This document shows, piece by piece, positions 9,546-19,686 of a stretch of DNA of 64,000 nt; the stretch's first letter is position 1, and the number at the start of each line of letters is the position of its first letter. Source of the stretch: Methanosphaera sp. (GTDB lineage Archaea > Methanobacteriota > Methanobacteria > Methanobacteriales > Methanobacteriaceae). The translations under genes and the position numbers were made by a program. A model generated the notes under the pieces. That model searched no databases, was not told the DNA's origin, and saw only the letters and a program-made list of their open reading frames with translations. The stretch is from NCBI RefSeq assembly GCF_022768985.1, contig NZ_JALEKL010000011.1:62001-126000 (forward strand), given 5' to 3'.

Positions 9546-10106
9546 ATGACAATCATTCAAAAAGAAATAGCAAGTCGTGTAAAAGACATGAGAGAAGTAT
9601 GTGAAATGAGTGTACAACAACTAGCAAAAAAACTTGACGTTGACACAGAAACATACATGCAATATGAATCAGGAGATGTTGATATACCAGCAAGTATATT
9701 ATATGAAATATCAATCATCTTCAATGTAGATACAAGCCTACTTTTAACTGGTGAAGATACAAGAATGAGCAGCTTTGCTGTTACACGTAAAGATAAAGGT
9801 GTACGAGTTGACAGACGTGAAGCATACGACTATGAACTTCTTGCATCAAACTTTACACATAAGGCAATGGAGCCATTCATTGTAACTGTAATGCCACGTA
9901 ATGACAACTACATTCCAGAGCCAAACTATCATAAAGGTCATGAATTTGTATATGTAATTGAAGGACAACTTAGAATATACATAAAAGACAATGTAATTGA
10001 CCTTAATGAGGGTGACTCAATATACTTTGATTCTGTAAATAAACATTCAATGGTAGCAATAGGAGAAAAAAGAGCGAAGTTTCTCGATGTATTAAAAGGT
10101 GAATAA
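9546..10106 (+). CDS. XRE-type HTH regulator with cupin domain
   Basis: An N-terminal helix-turn-helix of the XRE type (about residues 1-65, MSVQQLAKKLDVDTETYMQY) is followed by a C-terminal cupin_2 domain (YHKGHEFVYVIEGQL, then DLNEGDSIYFDSVNKH) that would bind a small ligand. The start is the ATG at 9546, preceded by AAGGTGG; an upstream in-frame GTG at 9519 overlaps that site and is less likely. It ends 2 bp before the acyl-CoA synthetase gene, so the pair is an operon and the regulator probably senses a substrate or product of that enzyme (inference). Confidence 0.8.
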   Translation: MTIIQKEIASRVKDMREVCEMSVQQLAKKLDVDTETYMQYESGDVDIPASILYEISIIFNVDTSLLLTGEDTRMSSFAVTRKDKGVRVDRREAYDYELLASNFTHKAMEPFIVTVMPRNDNYIPEPNYHKGHEFVYVIEGQLRIYIKDNVIDLNEGDSIYFDSVNKHSMVAIGEKRAKFLDVLKGE

Positions 10107-10108
10107 AT

Positions 10109-11785
10109 TTGACATCATTAGTAAATAAATATGCAAATAGACTAGAATTTGAATCATATGAAGATTTCTATGAAAACTTTGAAATTAATGTACCAGAAAA
10201 CTTTAATTTCGCATATGATATTGTGGATGAATATGCAAAAATAGACCCAGAAAAAGTTGCACTTAAATGGTGTGATCCAAATGAGGAAAAAACATTTACA
10301 TTTGCAGATCTTAAACGTATGAGTGATAAAGCTGCAAACTTCTTCACATCAATCGGTGTAAAAAGAGGAGATCGTGTACTTCTCACACTTAAAAGTCAGT
10401 ATGACTTCTGGTATTGTATAGTAGCACTTCATAAAATCAAGGCAATTGCAATACCTGCAACACACATGCTTAAACCTGAAGATATAGAATATCGTATAGG
10501 ACATGCAGGAATTAATACTGTTGTTACAATACGTGGTGAAGGTGTACCTGAAAGATATGCTCAAGTTGAAAAAGATATGGGTATTGAAATAAACAAGGTA
10601 TATGCAGGTGATGAACCAATGGAAGGATGGTATGACTTACGCTCTGAGGTTGAAAAAGCATCAGAAGACTTCCAAAGACCAGATTATGAGAATGATTCAG
10701 CAGAAGATATATCAGTACTTTTCTTTTCATCAGGATCAACAGGTCAGCCTAAAATGATTGAACACAGCTTTGGCTATCCTCTTGCACACATTGTAACATC
10801 ATACTTCTGGCATCAAGTTGTAGAAGATGGACTTCACTACACAATAGCTGATACTGGATGGGGTAAAGCATTATGGGGTGAAATCTATGGATCATGGATT
10901 TGTGGATCAGGAATCTACATCTATGACTATGAAAGATTCCATGCATTTGATGTTCTATCACGTGCACTTGACCATAAAATTACAACACTTTGTTGTCCAC
11001 CTACAATGTATAGGTTATTTATTAAAGATGGAGATCTTGAAAGTCTTGACTACTCATCACTACAGCATGTAACAACAGCTGGTGAACCATTAAATGATGA
11101 AGTATACTATAAATTTAAAGAACTTACAAATCTTGAAATAAAAGAAGCATATGGACAGACAGAAACTGTAGCTACAATTGCAAACTTCCCAGGTATTGAT
11201 GTTAAACTTGGATCTATGGGAAAACCTGCACCACTTTTTGACATAAAACTTATCGACCTTGACGGTAATGAGGTAGATGTAGGACAAGAGGGTGAAATTG
11301 TAATTGATATTTCAAATGGATATCCACTTGGTCTTTTTAAAGGATACTACAACAACCCTGAAAAAACACAAGAAGCAATAAATGAGGGAATTTATCATAC
11401 TGGTGATTCTGCATGGATTGATGAGGAAGGATACTACTGGTATAAAGGACGTGTTGATGATGTTATTAAAAGTTCAGGATATAAAATAGGTCCTTTTGAA
11501 GTTGAAAGTGCTCTTCTTTCACATGATGCTGTACTTGACTGTGCTGTAACAGGTATTCCTGATGATATTCGTGGACAGATTGTAAAAGCATCAATTGTAC
11601 TAAATAAGGGATATGAACCATCAGATGAACTTACACGTGACATTCAAAATCACGTAAAAAGTGTAACAGCTCCATATAAATATCCAAGAGCTGTAGCTTA
11701 TGTTGATTCTCTTCCTAAGACAATTAGTGGAAAAATCATGAGAAAGAAAATTAGACTTGAAGATGAAGAAAAACTTAAAAAATAA
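10109..11785 (+). CDS. AMP-forming acyl-CoA synthetase
   Basis: This belongs to the ANL adenylating superfamily and activates a carboxylic acid to acyl-CoA via acyl-AMP. It shows the P-loop FFSSGSTGQPKM, the A5 motif EAYGQTE, the hinge motif YHTGDSAWIDEEGYYWYKGR and the C-terminal catalytic lysine in PKTISGKIMRKK. It most resembles acetyl/medium-chain synthetases of the AcsA/MACS type; the substrate cannot be read from the sequence. The start is TTG, with AGGTGA ideally placed upstream inside the preceding gene's end. The length of 558 aa is normal. Confidence 0.85.
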   Translation: MTSLVNKYANRLEFESYEDFYENFEINVPENFNFAYDIVDEYAKIDPEKVALKWCDPNEEKTFTFADLKRMSDKAANFFTSIGVKRGDRVLLTLKSQYDFWYCIVALHKIKAIAIPATHMLKPEDIEYRIGHAGINTVVTIRGEGVPERYAQVEKDMGIEINKVYAGDEPMEGWYDLRSEVEKASEDFQRPDYENDSAEDISVLFFSSGSTGQPKMIEHSFGYPLAHIVTSYFWHQVVEDGLHYTIADTGWGKALWGEIYGSWICGSGIYIYDYERFHAFDVLSRALDHKITTLCCPPTMYRLFIKDGDLESLDYSSLQHVTTAGEPLNDEVYYKFKELTNLEIKEAYGQTETVATIANFPGIDVKLGSMGKPAPLFDIKLIDLDGNEVDVGQEGEIVIDISNGYPLGLFKGYYNNPEKTQEAINEGIYHTGDSAWIDEEGYYWYKGRVDDVIKSSGYKIGPFEVESALLSHDAVLDCAVTGIPDDIRGQIVKASIVLNKGYEPSDELTRDIQNHVKSVTAPYKYPRAVAYVDSLPKTISGKIMRKKIRLEDEEKLKK

Positions 11786-11884
11786 ACTCCCCAATTTTTA
11801 TCCTTTTTTTTTACTTTTTTTAGAGAATTTTTAGAAAATTTTTAGATTAAATATATTAAAAAAAATAGATGGGTGTGGAAGGAT

Positions 11885-11901
11885 ACTCTAAAATTTAGAG
11901 T
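11885..11901 (-). terminator. Hairpin overlapping the deaminase stop codon
   Basis: ACTCTAA and TTAGAGT form a perfect 7-bp stem with a 3-nt loop that includes the stop codon of the minus-strand deaminase. A T-rich stretch follows about 30 nt downstream on that strand. It may serve as a 3' end signal. Confidence 0.4.
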
Positions 11902-13169
11902 TCTTTTGCTGCAACTTTTACATCTTTCATGATTTCTGCTTCATTTATTGTTTGAAGCTCTTTGTCTTGAAGAAGTATTTTACCATCACAAATTACTGTA
12001 TTTACATCATTTAATGATGAATAGATAATATTACTCATTACATCTATCATTGGAACCATATGTGGAACATTTGCATCAATAAGCATAATATCTGCAAGTT
12101 TTCCTTCTTTTATTTCACCAGAATTTATGCCAAGTGCATTTGCTGCATTTACTGTTGCCATGTCAAATACTTCTTTTGTATTTGCAACTTTAGGATCTAG
12201 TGTATCTACCTTTTGAAGTAGTGCTGTTAGTTTCATTTCACTAAACATGTCTAGGTTATTATTTGATGCTACTCCATCTGTTCCTATTGTTACATTAACA
12301 CCACCCTCTAAGTATTTTGCAACAGGTGCAATTCCTGATGCTAATTTCATATTACTTGATGGATTGTGTGATATTGTAACACCACGTTGTGCAAGTGTTT
12401 TTATTTCATCATCTGTTGTCCATACACCATGTGCTGCAATCATATCACTACTTAATGCATTGAGACTATCAAGATATTCAAATGGTGTCATACCATGTTG
12501 GTCTTTTATCATCTCTACTTCATCTTTTGTTTCTGCAACGTGAATGTGAAGTTTTACATTGTTATCTTTTGCAAGTTTTGCTGCATCTGATATTAATTCT
12601 CCTGAACATGTATTTGGTGCATGTGGTGTTACTGCAACTTTTATACGTCCATCTGCTGTGTTGTGTGTTGAGTCTATGAGTTTTTTTGCTTCTTTTAGTT
12701 CTTGTTTTCTTTTTTCATCATCAAATAGGTCAATCATTCCATATCCTAGTGTTGCACGCATTCCTACTTCATCTGTTGCTTTTGCAGTTTGTTCCATGTT
12801 AAAGTACATGTCATTAAACATTACTGTTCCTGTTTTTATCATTTCTGCCATTGCAAGTTTTGATCCTGCATATACTAGTTCATCTGTAAGATTTGCCTCA
12901 CGTGGCCAGATGTAGTTATTTAGCCAGTCTTGAAGATCTACATCTCCACCTACTCCACGAAGTAGTGTCATTGCAACGTGGGTGTGTGTATTTATTAGTG
13001 CTGGTGCTGCAATTTTATCTGATGCATCAATTACTACTTCTGCATCTCCATTTTCTAGGTTTGTTCCTACTTCTTGTATTTTATTGTCAACTATTAGTAT
13101 TGACTGTTTTTTTATTTCATCTGCTATTGTTATAGGATCTTTTATTAGTATTGATGTTGTTTCTGTCAT
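11895..13169 (-). CDS. dadD: Amidohydrolase, 5'-deoxyadenosine / SAH deaminase type
   Basis: This belongs to the MtaD/DadD branch of the amidohydrolase superfamily. In methanogens it deaminates 5'-deoxyadenosine, methylthioadenosine and S-adenosylhomocysteine to recycle products of SAM enzymes. Metal and catalytic motifs are intact: NTHTHVAMTLLRG, HIHVAETKDEVE, ISHNPSSNMKLASG and GTDGVASNNNLDMF. The length of 424 aa is typical. It stands alone on the minus strand between convergent and divergent neighbours. The exact substrate preference is inferred from the family. Confidence 0.8.
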   Translation of the reverse strand: MTETTSILIKDPITIADEIKKQSILIVDNKIQEVGTNLENGDAEVVIDASDKIAAPALINTHTHVAMTLLRGVGGDVDLQDWLNNYIWPREANLTDELVYAGSKLAMAEMIKTGTVMFNDMYFNMEQTAKATDEVGMRATLGYGMIDLFDDEKRKQELKEAKKLIDSTHNTADGRIKVAVTPHAPNTCSGELISDAAKLAKDNNVKLHIHVAETKDEVEMIKDQHGMTPFEYLDSLNALSSDMIAAHGVWTTDDEIKTLAQRGVTISHNPSSNMKLASGIAPVAKYLEGGVNVTIGTDGVASNNNLDMFSEMKLTALLQKVDTLDPKVANTKEVFDMATVNAANALGINSGEIKEGKLADIMLIDANVPHMVPMIDVMSNIIYSSLNDVNTVICDGKILLQDKELQTINEAEIMKDVKVAAKEL

Positions 13170-13353
13170 TGTATTATTTCCCTTTAAATATTTTTTTTTA
13201 ATTATATAGTATTTTTATTGCTTTTGATAGATTAAATTATTTAAAATACGTACTTTTACGTACATTTTGTGGTGTATTATTTTTTATTTAAATAAATCTT
13301 AAATAATATGTTATACTAATATATTAATCAACAAAATAATGGAGTGAAAATAT

Positions 13354-14856
13354 ATGAATTATAACCCACCATCAGATGTTATTATTTATGACACCACTCT
13401 TAGAGATGGTGAACAAACACCTGGTGTTACGATAACAACTGATGAAAAAATTACAATCGCAGAAAAATTAGACAAACTTGGAGTAGATGTTATCGAATTG
13501 GGTTTTCCAGCAGCATCACCTGGTGAGCAGGAAACATTCAAGCAAGTAGCAAAACTCGGATTTACATCAAAAATAAGTGGACTTGCACGTGCATTAAAGC
13601 CAGATATAGATAAGGCAATAGATGCTGATGCTGATTATATTCACACATTTATAGGAACATCACCACTTCACAGAGACTATAAACTTAAAAAATCTAAAGA
13701 AGAAATTCTAACACTTGCTGTTGATGCAGTAGATTATATTAAAGATCATGGATTAATTGCTGAATTTTCATGTGAAGATGCAACAAGAACAGAACTTGAC
13801 TACTTACTTGAAGTTTATGGTGCTGTAGAAGAAGCTAAAGTTGATAAGATCAATGTTCCTGATACTGTTGGAGTTACAATTCCAAGAAAAATGAATGAAC
13901 TTATTGGTAATATTTATGAAAATATCAATGTACCTATAAGTGTTCACTGTCACAATGACTTTGGTCTTGCTGTTGCAAATACACTTGCAGCAATTGAAGC
14001 TGGAGCAAAACAGGCACAATGTACAATTAATGGTCTTGGTGAAAGAGCAGGAAATGCTTCACTTGAAGAAATTGTTATGGCACTTGATAAGTCATATGAT
14101 ATTAAAACAAACATCAATGCACCACTTCTTGTAAATACATCAGAAACAGTATCAAGAATTACAGGTGTAAAAATGCCACCTAATAAAGCTATTGTTGGTG
14201 AAAATGCATTTGCACACGAAGCTGGTATACATGTTCAGGGAATTCTTGAAAATAGTCAAACATATGAAGCCCTAAAACCTGAAGAAGTAGGTCATAAAAG
14301 ACGTATAGTTCTTGGTAAACTTACAGGTGCTAATGCTGTACATGCAAAACTTGAAGAATATAACATTAATCTTTCAGATGAACAGTTTGATCAACTTTTC
14401 AGTAAAATCAAAGCTCTTGGTGATGCTGGTAAAGTTATCACAGATATTGATTTCAGATCAATTGCTGAGGCTATCCAGGGAAGACCTACAGATGAACGTA
14501 TTAAACTTCTCGGTATTAGTGTAATGACAGGAGATAATACTATTCCTACAGCTACTGTACAACTTGACCTTGATGGTGAAGTTAAATATCGTGCTGAAAC
14601 TGGTGTAGGTCCTGTTGATGCTGCTCTTAAAGCAATTCAATCACTTGTAAAAGAAATTGTAAATATTTCTCTTGAAGAATATCATATTGAAGCTATTACT
14701 GGTGGAACAAATGCTCTTGCTGAAGTATTTGTAATTACTGTAGATGAAGATGGTAATAAAGCTACTGGACGTTCAACTCATGAAGATATTGTAAATGCAA
14801 GTATTGATGCAATTATTTCATCAATTAATAAGCTTTTAATGCTTAGAAAAGAATAA
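13354..14856 (+). CDS. leuA: 2-isopropylmalate synthase family enzyme
   Basis: This is a DRE-TIM metallolyase that condenses acetyl-CoA with a 2-oxoacid. The segments [49 protein letters not shown] and the [11 protein letters not shown] metal site are present. A C-terminal LeuA dimerisation/regulatory domain (after about residue 390) makes the length 500 aa, as in archaeal LeuA and CimA; AksA homocitrate synthase is shorter. The residues around GFPAASPGE and [13 protein letters not shown] favour LeuA (leucine biosynthesis) over citramalate synthase, but CimA remains possible. Confidence 0.75.
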   Translation: MNYNPPSDVIIYDTTLRDGEQTPGVTITTDEKITIAEKLDKLGVDVIELGFPAASPGEQETFKQVAKLGFTSKISGLARALKPDIDKAIDADADYIHTFIGTSPLHRDYKLKKSKEEILTLAVDAVDYIKDHGLIAEFSCEDATRTELDYLLEVYGAVEEAKVDKINVPDTVGVTIPRKMNELIGNIYENINVPISVHCHNDFGLAVANTLAAIEAGAKQAQCTINGLGERAGNASLEEIVMALDKSYDIKTNINAPLLVNTSETVSRITGVKMPPNKAIVGENAFAHEAGIHVQGILENSQTYEALKPEEVGHKRRIVLGKLTGANAVHAKLEEYNINLSDEQFDQLFSKIKALGDAGKVITDIDFRSIAEAIQGRPTDERIKLLGISVMTGDNTIPTATVQLDLDGEVKYRAETGVGPVDAALKAIQSLVKEIVNISLEEYHIEAITGGTNALAEVFVITVDEDGNKATGRSTHEDIVNASIDAIISSINKLLMLRKE

Positions 14857-14970
14857 GTTAAAAACATCTTATTTGTTTATATAGATAACATTAAATATAT
14901 AAAAAAATAAAATGTAGAGTAGAACTATAAAATATTTCGATTATAGTTTATTTTTTACGGAGGCAAAATA

Positions 14971-15243
14971 ATGGCAGAAGAAAATATCGTATACATTGGA
15001 AACAAACCAGTAATGAACTATGTATTAGCTGTAGTAACACAAATGAACAGCGGAGTAACAGAAGTAATATTAAAAGCAAGAGGAAGAGCTATCAGCAGAG
15101 CTGTAGATGTAGCTGAAATTGTAAGAAACAGATTTATTTCAGATGTTGATGTAGAAAGCATCGACATAAGCACAGAAGAAATTGTTGGAAACGAAGGAAC
15201 CTCCTCCAACGTATCAGCAATCGAAATAAAATTAAGTAAATAG
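14971..15243 (+). CDS. albA: DNA/RNA-binding protein Alba
   Basis: Alba is a small abundant archaeal chromatin and RNA-binding protein that acts as a dimer. The 90-aa sequence shows the IF3-C-like fold pattern: a start with [19 protein letters not shown], the basic RNA/DNA-binding stretch [22 protein letters not shown], and a C-terminal SAIEIKLSK strand. The ATG follows ACGGAGG, a strong site that fits high expression. It has its own upstream region and a stem-loop downstream. Confidence 0.92.
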   Translation: MAEENIVYIGNKPVMNYVLAVVTQMNSGVTEVILKARGRAISRAVDVAEIVRNRFISDVDVESIDISTEEIVGNEGTSSNVSAIEIKLSK

Positions 15244-15270
15244 ATTTATATAAATACTATTTAAAGAGGT

Positions 15271-15315
15271 AAGATAAGTTTTTAGACTACAAACTAGTTT
15301 TTAAAAATTTATCTT
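15271..15315 (+). terminator. 13-bp stem-loop downstream of alba
   Basis: Arms at 15271-15283 and 15303-15315 form 13 pairs including one G-T pair, with a 19-nt loop. A run of T follows within 15 bp. It begins 27 bp after the alba stop and is a likely 3' end or mRNA-stability element. Confidence 0.5.
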
Positions 15316-15546
15316 CACAATTTATTTTTTTTTAAATTAAAAATTTCCTACTTTTTTTGAATATAATTAACTAACTTTTTTTTGATTAATTTAAGTAACT
15401 ACTAACCTTTTTTTTAAGAAATAGAATTTTATTTTTACATAAACTAGTTTTTATAAAAAAAAGAAAAAAATTAAAAGAAGTGGAGGTTAAGTAAACTTTT
15501 TTTTTAATCTCTGAAATTTGTATTAATTTTTTTTAGGTATTTTTTT
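15316..15546. other. T-rich convergent spacer
   Basis: No gene is seen. The stretch consists of T and A runs between the ends of alba and the PQQ-propeller gene. A 13-bp sequence containing ACTAGT (AAACTAGTTTTTA) occurs at 15291 and again at 15441; its meaning is unclear. Confidence 0.3.
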
Positions 15547-16782
15547 TTATTGTTTTTTACCTTTCATGACTTTTCTTATAACAGCTGCTGCTGCAATAAT
15601 TACAACTATTGCAACTACATAGTATGCTGTATATGGACTAAGTGGTGCTGCTTTTTCATCTGTATCAATTGAATATACATTACCATCATCTGCTGCTACA
15701 AATAATGATCCACCACTAGTTACAGGTGACATCATTGAACCTGAAACATTTGGTAAATATCCAGGATTAAATGACCATGTACCTTCTCCTGTAAATTTAT
15801 TGAATATTTCAACACTACCTGATGTTGTTGATACTGCAATATTATTACCAAATATTGATGGTGTTGAATTTACCTCAGATGCTATTGTTTTATTCCACTT
15901 TTTAAGTCCATCTCTCATATCAAGTGCAAGTAAGTCTCCATCTTCTGTACCAACATAGAGTGTTGATTGTCTTTGATCAAGTGATGGTGATGATGAAACT
16001 GAAGAACCTGCATTGTATTCCCATACTTCTGCACCATTTTGTGCATCAAGAGCATATACTTGGCTGTCATCTGATCCTACATATACTTTAGAGTCCCATA
16101 TTGCAGGGGATGATTTTATGTCATCACCAGTTGTGAATTTCCATTTTAATGATCCATCATTGATATTTATTGCATATACATTATCATCATCAGATCCTAC
16201 ATAGAGTGTGTCACCATCAATTGTTGGTGCTGATTGTACTGAATCATCTGTATGATATTTCCATTTTAATGTTCCATCGTTACGACTTATTGCATATACA
16301 TATCCATCATCTGATCCAAAGTAGATGTTTTCATCATCTGATGCTGCTGATGATCTGATACTTCCATCTGCTTTAAATTTCCAGTTTAATGATCCGGAAT
16401 TTGCATTATTTGAATACATATATCCATTGTCACTTCCTACATATACAGTGTCACCTACAACACATGGTGTTGAATATATTGATGAACCTGTATCATATGA
16501 CCATGTTGTATTTCCATCTTTTGCACTTAGAGCATAAAGTGTTCCTTTTTCTGTTCCTACATATATTTTATCTGAACTTAGTGCTGCTGGTGATTTTACA
16601 GCTCCATCTAGTGTTACAGTCCACTGGCTTGTTGAATATGATGTATCCTGGTTAACATATCCTGTGTGTCTTGGATTGTTTTGGAACATTGGCCATTCTG
16701 TAGCTGCTGCTGTTGAAACTGTAGCTAAAAGTAAGCATGCAATAAGTAATCCTATTGTTAATTTTTTACTATTTAGTTTCAT
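15547..16782 (-). CDS. Secreted, membrane-anchored PQQ-type beta-propeller protein
   Basis: A signal peptide (LTIGLLIACLLLATVSTAAAT) is followed by a run of about eight beta-propeller repeats, each with a YVGSDDGYVYAI-like core, then by a C-terminal membrane helix (YTAYYVVAIVVIIAAAAVI) and the basic tail RKVMKGKKQ. The protein is therefore probably tethered on the outer face of the membrane. The motif WPMFQNNPRHTGY near the start of the mature protein is typical of archaeal PQQ-repeat proteins. The chosen ATG follows GGAG; an in-frame ATG five codons upstream has no site. It is the last gene of the PadR/ABC operon. Confidence 0.75.
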   Translation of the reverse strand: MKLNSKKLTIGLLIACLLLATVSTAAATEWPMFQNNPRHTGYVNQDTSYSTSQWTVTLDGAVKSPAALSSDKIYVGTEKGTLYALSAKDGNTTWSYDTGSSIYSTPCVVGDTVYVGSDNGYMYSNNANSGSLNWKFKADGSIRSSAASDDENIYFGSDDGYVYAISRNDGTLKWKYHTDDSVQSAPTIDGDTLYVGSDDDNVYAININDGSLKWKFTTGDDIKSSPAIWDSKVYVGSDDSQVYALDAQNGAEVWEYNAGSSVSSSPSLDQRQSTLYVGTEDGDLLALDMRDGLKKWNKTIASEVNSTPSIFGNNIAVSTTSGSVEIFNKFTGEGTWSFNPGYLPNVSGSMMSPVTSGGSLFVAADDGNVYSIDTDEKAAPLSPYTAYYVVAIVVIIAAAAVIRKVMKGKKQ

Positions 16783-16800
16783 AATAATTCTCCTCATATC

Positions 16801-17928
16801 CTAAATATCTCTGTTGAATCTAGCTACACCAATTATGAAAAATACTAGTCCAAATGCAAGTAGTATAACAAGATCTAGTGTTATATCTCCAAGTCCTCCA
16901 CCTTGTATCATTATTGTTCTAAATGCATCGTTTGCATATGTTAGTGGTAGGAATTGTGCAATTTCTTGAAGTATAGGTGGCATTGTTTGTGTTGGGAAGA
17001 ATACTCCACATATAAACATCATTGGCATTGCAATTGGCATTACTATTTGTATGTAGTCTTCTTGTGTTCTTGCAGTTGATGAGAACATCATACCAAATCC
17101 TACAAAACAAAATAGTGATACAAGTATTACTATAAATAGTAAAATATAGCTTCCCTTAATTGTTGCATTAAATAATATTATTGCTGATAATATTAATATT
17201 ACTGCACTTATTAGTTGTCTTATTACTTGTGATGTTATTTTTCCTGCAAGTACTGATGAGATACTTGTTGGTGTCATAAATAGACGTGCAAGTTCTCCAC
17301 GTTCACGTTCTCCTGCAATGGTATTTCCCATTGTCATCATTGAGGACATAAACATTGACATTGCAAGTACACCAGGAAGTAAGAAGTCTATGTAGTCAAT
17401 ATCTCCAAAGATTTTATTTACTTGAAGTTTTATTGTTTGTGCTGTTTGTTGTAATGCATTAGGTTCTGCTGTATTTGCTGCTACTTGTTGTGTTCCAATT
17501 TTCTCAGAAAGTGATGCAAATATTTGCTGTGTTGTTGGTACAAGTGTTTGCGTTGTCAGCTGATCTGATGAGTCAATATATAACACTGCATTTTTATTGT
17601 CACTCTCTTCAAAGTTACTTGATAGTATTATTGCTGCTTTATATTTTCCATTATCTACATCTTCTTTTGCCTTATCGGCATCTGAAGTTATCTCTTTTAT
17701 ATCATATGTTTGGTCAGATTTTAGTGCATTGATTACTTGATCTGTAACATCTCCTGTTGATTGTTTTACAACTACAACTGGAGTATTTTCTACACTTCCA
17801 CCCATTCCCCATCCACATAATGCTACCATGAGTATTGGGAAAAGTAGTATGGACATGAAGTGAACTTTGTGTCTCCATAGTGTTAGTAGATCTTTTTTAA
17901 TCATCCACTTTACTTTTTTAATTTCCAT
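16801..17928 (-). CDS. ABC-2 type transporter permease
   Basis: The N-terminal MIKKDLLTLWRHKVHFMSILLFPILMVAL helix is followed by a large extracytoplasmic domain (about residues 45-170) and five hydrophobic helices in the C-terminal half, including the motif ERERGELARLFMTP. This is the usual design of ABC-2/YhgE-like exporters. Its start overlaps the ATPase gene by 11 bp, so the two are translated together as one exporter. The substrate is unknown. Confidence 0.85.
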   Translation of the reverse strand: MEIKKVKWMIKKDLLTLWRHKVHFMSILLFPILMVALCGWGMGGSVENTPVVVVKQSTGDVTDQVINALKSDQTYDIKEITSDADKAKEDVDNGKYKAAIILSSNFEESDNKNAVLYIDSSDQLTTQTLVPTTQQIFASLSEKIGTQQVAANTAEPNALQQTAQTIKLQVNKIFGDIDYIDFLLPGVLAMSMFMSSMMTMGNTIAGERERGELARLFMTPTSISSVLAGKITSQVIRQLISAVILILSAIILFNATIKGSYILLFIVILVSLFCFVGFGMMFSSTARTQEDYIQIVMPIAMPMMFICGVFFPTQTMPPILQEIAQFLPLTYANDAFRTIMIQGGGLGDITLDLVILLAFGLVFFIIGVARFNRDI

Positions 17929-18991
17929 CTTTAATTTCGCCCCGTTTTTTAGCAGTTATAGCTACAAATACATCTTCTAGTGTTGGATCATTTGTTTTAA
18001 TTGAAGCAATATTTCCACCATTTGATAGTATGGTTGTTATTACATAGTTTACTGCAGTTTCTGACCGTTTAAGTCCTATATTTAAACGTCCATTTCCCTT
18101 ATTTTCTACATGTTTTACTATGTCAAGATCATTTATTGCATCTATCATTTCATCAGTAATATTTGATACCATCACTGTTACTTCTTCATTTTCATCAGTT
18201 AATGATGCTTTAAGTTCACTGATTTGTTCTAGATTTTCTTCTGTTGCTTCTTGTTTTTGAAGTTCTGCTATTGTTTGTTTGATTCTGTTGTTGTTTTCTT
18301 CACGGTTTTGTAGTAGGTGATCTTTTAGTCCTTGTGGTGTATCATGTGCTACTACTTTTCCACTGTTAATGATATTTATTGAATCACAGATTTTATCTAC
18401 TTCATACATGTCGTGTGAACATAGAATTATTGTATTTCCATTATCATTTAACTCTACCATTAGATCCCATAGTGTTCTTTTGGTAGTTGGATCTAGTCCT
18501 ACTGTTGGTTCATCAAGAAATAGTAGCTCTGGGTTATGTATAAGACTTGCAACTACTGATGTTTTCTGTTGCATTCCACCTGATAGGTTGCGGACATATT
18601 TATCTTGTGCATAGCTTATATCTACTAAGTCTAGTAGGTCATCTATTTTTTTATCTTTTATTCTTTGATCTACATTGTAGAAGTCTGCACATAGTTCTAC
18701 ATTTTCTCGTACTGTTAGATCGTTATATAAACTTACCTTTTGTGGTACCATTCCTATTTTTTTTCTTACCTCATCAGGATGTGTTGTTACATCAAAACCT
18801 GCAACTTTTGCTTCTCCTGAGGTTTTTGGAATTAGGCATGTTAACATTTTAATTGATGTTGTTTTTCCAGCTCCATTTGGTCCTAGAATTCCACCAATTG
18901 TTCCTTTTTCTATGAATAAGTTTAGATTATCTACTGCTCTAAAATCTCCATATTGTTTTACTAAGTCGTGTGTTTCTATTGCATATTTCAA
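17918..18991 (-). CDS. ABC transporter ATP-binding protein
   Basis: The ATPase domain carries Walker A GPNGAGKTT, the signature LSGGMQQK, Walker B LLFLDEPTVGLDP and the switch His in LCSHDMYEV. After the core (about residue 215), a lysine/glutamate-rich coiled segment and a C-terminal domain of roughly 100 residues (EVTVMVSNITDEMIDAI, TLEDVFVAITAKKRGE) follow, as in drug- or daunorubicin-type ABC-2 ATPases. It overlaps the PadR gene by 4 bp and the permease gene by 11 bp. Confidence 0.9.
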   Translation of the reverse strand: MKYAIETHDLVKQYGDFRAVDNLNLFIEKGTIGGILGPNGAGKTTSIKMLTCLIPKTSGEAKVAGFDVTTHPDEVRKKIGMVPQKVSLYNDLTVRENVELCADFYNVDQRIKDKKIDDLLDLVDISYAQDKYVRNLSGGMQQKTSVVASLIHNPELLFLDEPTVGLDPTTKRTLWDLMVELNDNGNTIILCSHDMYEVDKICDSINIINSGKVVAHDTPQGLKDHLLQNREENNNRIKQTIAELQKQEATEENLEQISELKASLTDENEEVTVMVSNITDEMIDAINDLDIVKHVENKGNGRLNIGLKRSETAVNYVITTILSNGGNIASIKTNDPTLEDVFVAITAKKRGEIKDGN

Positions 18992-19419
18992 TATTCCACC
19001 CCCTTATTTTTAAAATTGTCTTCATCAAAGATCATATCTTCTACAAACATTAGCATTATATTTTCTTCAGGATCATCACGTATTAATCTTTTTATTGATT
19101 CAAGTGCGAGTAGTCCTTCTTCTGTTATGCTGTAAACTTTTACTTTCTTTTTACCATTTAATTCTTCTTCACTTTTTATTAAGCCATCTTCTTGTAGCTT
19201 GTGAAGTATTGGATAGATTGTACTTCCATGAATTTTACTTTTTTTATGTATTGAGGATGTTGCCTCATTAAGTAATGATATTAATGCATATCCATGGATT
19301 TTATGTTTACTTATTATCCAGAGTATGAATACATTTCTAACTCCTTTTAATAATGAGAATAGAAATTTATCTTGATTAAGATTTGAAACTTCAGAGATGT
19401 TTTTTTCATCTTCTTGCAC
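18988..19419 (-). CDS. PadR-family transcriptional regulator
   Basis: A winged helix-turn-helix of the PadR type is seen: FILWIISKHKIHGYALISLL, then HGSTIYPILHKLQEDGLIKSEEE and the wing KKKVKVYSITEEGLLALESI. It is the first gene of the operon with the ABC exporter, overlapping the ATPase gene by 4 bp. PadR proteins commonly repress the transporter they are encoded with, so autoregulation of this operon is likely (inference). About 30 residues precede the HTH. Confidence 0.85.
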   Translation of the reverse strand: MQEDEKNISEVSNLNQDKFLFSLLKGVRNVFILWIISKHKIHGYALISLLNEATSSIHKKSKIHGSTIYPILHKLQEDGLIKSEEELNGKKKVKVYSITEEGLLALESIKRLIRDDPEENIMLMFVEDMIFDEDNFKNKGVEY

Positions 19420-19686
19420 TGATTTAACCCCTCTAAAATTTTATTTTTTGATTAAATAATTAAATTAGTATTATGATTAATTATCTTTTTTTATTTTAAG
19501 TACAAAATAATATATGTATAATTTCTTATATATAATTTAATTTATATAACAAATTTCTTCTATAAAAATTAAGTTAATTTTACACACCTATCTATAAAAA
19601 TTTACTAAAAAACAAGATTCATAAAATAATATATTTTAAGGAAAATAAAAATTAAAAACAAGCAAAAAAAAGATAAAAGGTTTATT

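Noticed and set aside
15291-15453. 13-bp repeat containing ACTAGT at 15291 and 15441
   Set aside because: Only two copies in very T-rich spacer DNA. This could easily be chance, so it is noted but not scored as a finding.
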